DNA of 64,000 nt from Crambe crambe. Taxonomy: Eukaryota; Porifera; Demospongiae; Poecilosclerida; Crambeidae. This document shows positions 63,562 to 64,000 of this stretch, piece after piece. A program made the position numbers and the translations under genes. The notes under the pieces were generated by a model. The model was not told the DNA's origin and searched no databases. It was given only the letters and a program-made list of their open reading frames with translations. Location: the NCBI GenBank assembly GCA_963924555.1, contig OZ004595.1, positions 3,224,001 to 3,288,000 on the forward strand, given 5' to 3'. Each line of letters starts with the position of its first letter. The first letter of the stretch is position 1.

Positions 63562-64000
63562 TTAGCTAGCTACCCAGAGTTTATCCCCAGGATTAAGCTG
63601 TGGCAGATTTACGAACTTTACTTTTCTTTCATAATACTGTAACTCCTCACTATTGTCATAGCCTTTGTCATGAAAGATAATGAGCTGGGAGGTTGAGCTT
63701 ACAGTGGGGGCTTCTTCAGAGGCATCCTCTGTACAGTTTATAGTTGTGGTTGTGGTTACAGAGGTAGTCCAGCAGTATTGAAATGTATCCACTAGCTATC
63801 AGAAGTCAGTGTGAGCCAAAGTATCACAACTGTGGCTCCCATGTGCACTTCCTGTGAACCCCACTCTTGGAGCCTTGCCTGTGTCAGCTTTTCAACCCCC
63901 ACAAAATATTTGGCTACTTCCTCAACTACTAAAGATGTTGGAACCTCCAAGTGTGCTGCTGAAGTCCCCTCCTCCAGGACTTCAGGGAATGAAGTAGACC
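63562..64000 (-). CDS. 3' end of an unidentified gene (partial)
   Basis: On the minus strand a reading frame is open from the window edge to about 63790 (EVLEEGTSAAHLEVPTSLVV, LTQARLQEWGSQE). A second frame runs to a stop at 63562 (Thr-rich TTSVTTTTTINC, then VKFVNLPQLNPGDKLWV). A phase-0 join (donor GAA/GTGCAC near 63850, acceptor GATAG near 63797) would connect them, but the donor is weak. No domain is recognised. The Thr-rich part suggests an extracellular or linker region. Confidence 0.35.

Overview
This is eukaryotic, animal-type DNA. Genes are split by short introns with canonical GT-AG junctions whose phases I could match exon by exon. The AT-rich intergenic DNA is full of short TAGC/CTAG runs, microsatellites, long G/C homopolymers and small foldback repeats. 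Two conserved metazoan signalling genes (a CRK adaptor and a polo-like kinase), Ig/FN3 receptors, an expanded 7TM family and compact introns fit an early-branching animal. I think a demosponge such as Amphimedon is most likely; this is inference from style and gene content, not a database match.

Left part (1-18 kb): the 3' exon of a membrane-anchored P-loop GTPase (+), a small signal-peptide plus half-Ig gene (+), and a large minus-strand cell-surface receptor (18015 to 4511). The receptor has a signal peptide, four Ig-like domains, three FN3-like domains, a Thr/Pro stalk built from an array of near-identical 39-45 nt microexons, one TM helix and a short tyrosine-containing tail. Two copies of an ~870 bp non-autonomous element lie in its introns, one nested inside a foldback element.

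Middle (18-35 kb): a small gene for a secreted, cationic cysteine-rich protein (+); a third copy of the ~870 bp element; and a tandem pair of two-exon 7TM genes (-) with large ectodomains. One of the pair carries about 22 copies of a 30 bp coding repeat in its TM5-TM6 loop. A third, decayed copy survives as a relic near 25.2 kb, and a 496 bp terminal-inverted-repeat element interrupts the duplicated flank.

Right part (35-64 kb): a complete seven-exon CRK gene (-, with a ~6 kb repeat-filled first intron) divergent from a complete seven-exon SLC49A4-like MFS transporter (+). The transporter is convergent with a complete twelve-exon PLK1-like kinase (-). The kinase is divergent from a six-exon gene (+) that joins an N-terminal SH3 domain, a proline-rich region and a C-terminal GIY-YIG nuclease-like domain. 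A single-exon gene of unknown function follows about 120 bp downstream, and a partial minus-strand gene reaches the right edge.

The most notable items are the SH3/Pro-rich/GIY-YIG architecture, the receptor stalk microexon array, the coding VNTR in a 7TM loop, a CRK that lacks the usual regulatory-tyrosine linker, and the cationic cysteine-rich precursor. All gene models are hand-spliced from sequence and have no transcript support here.
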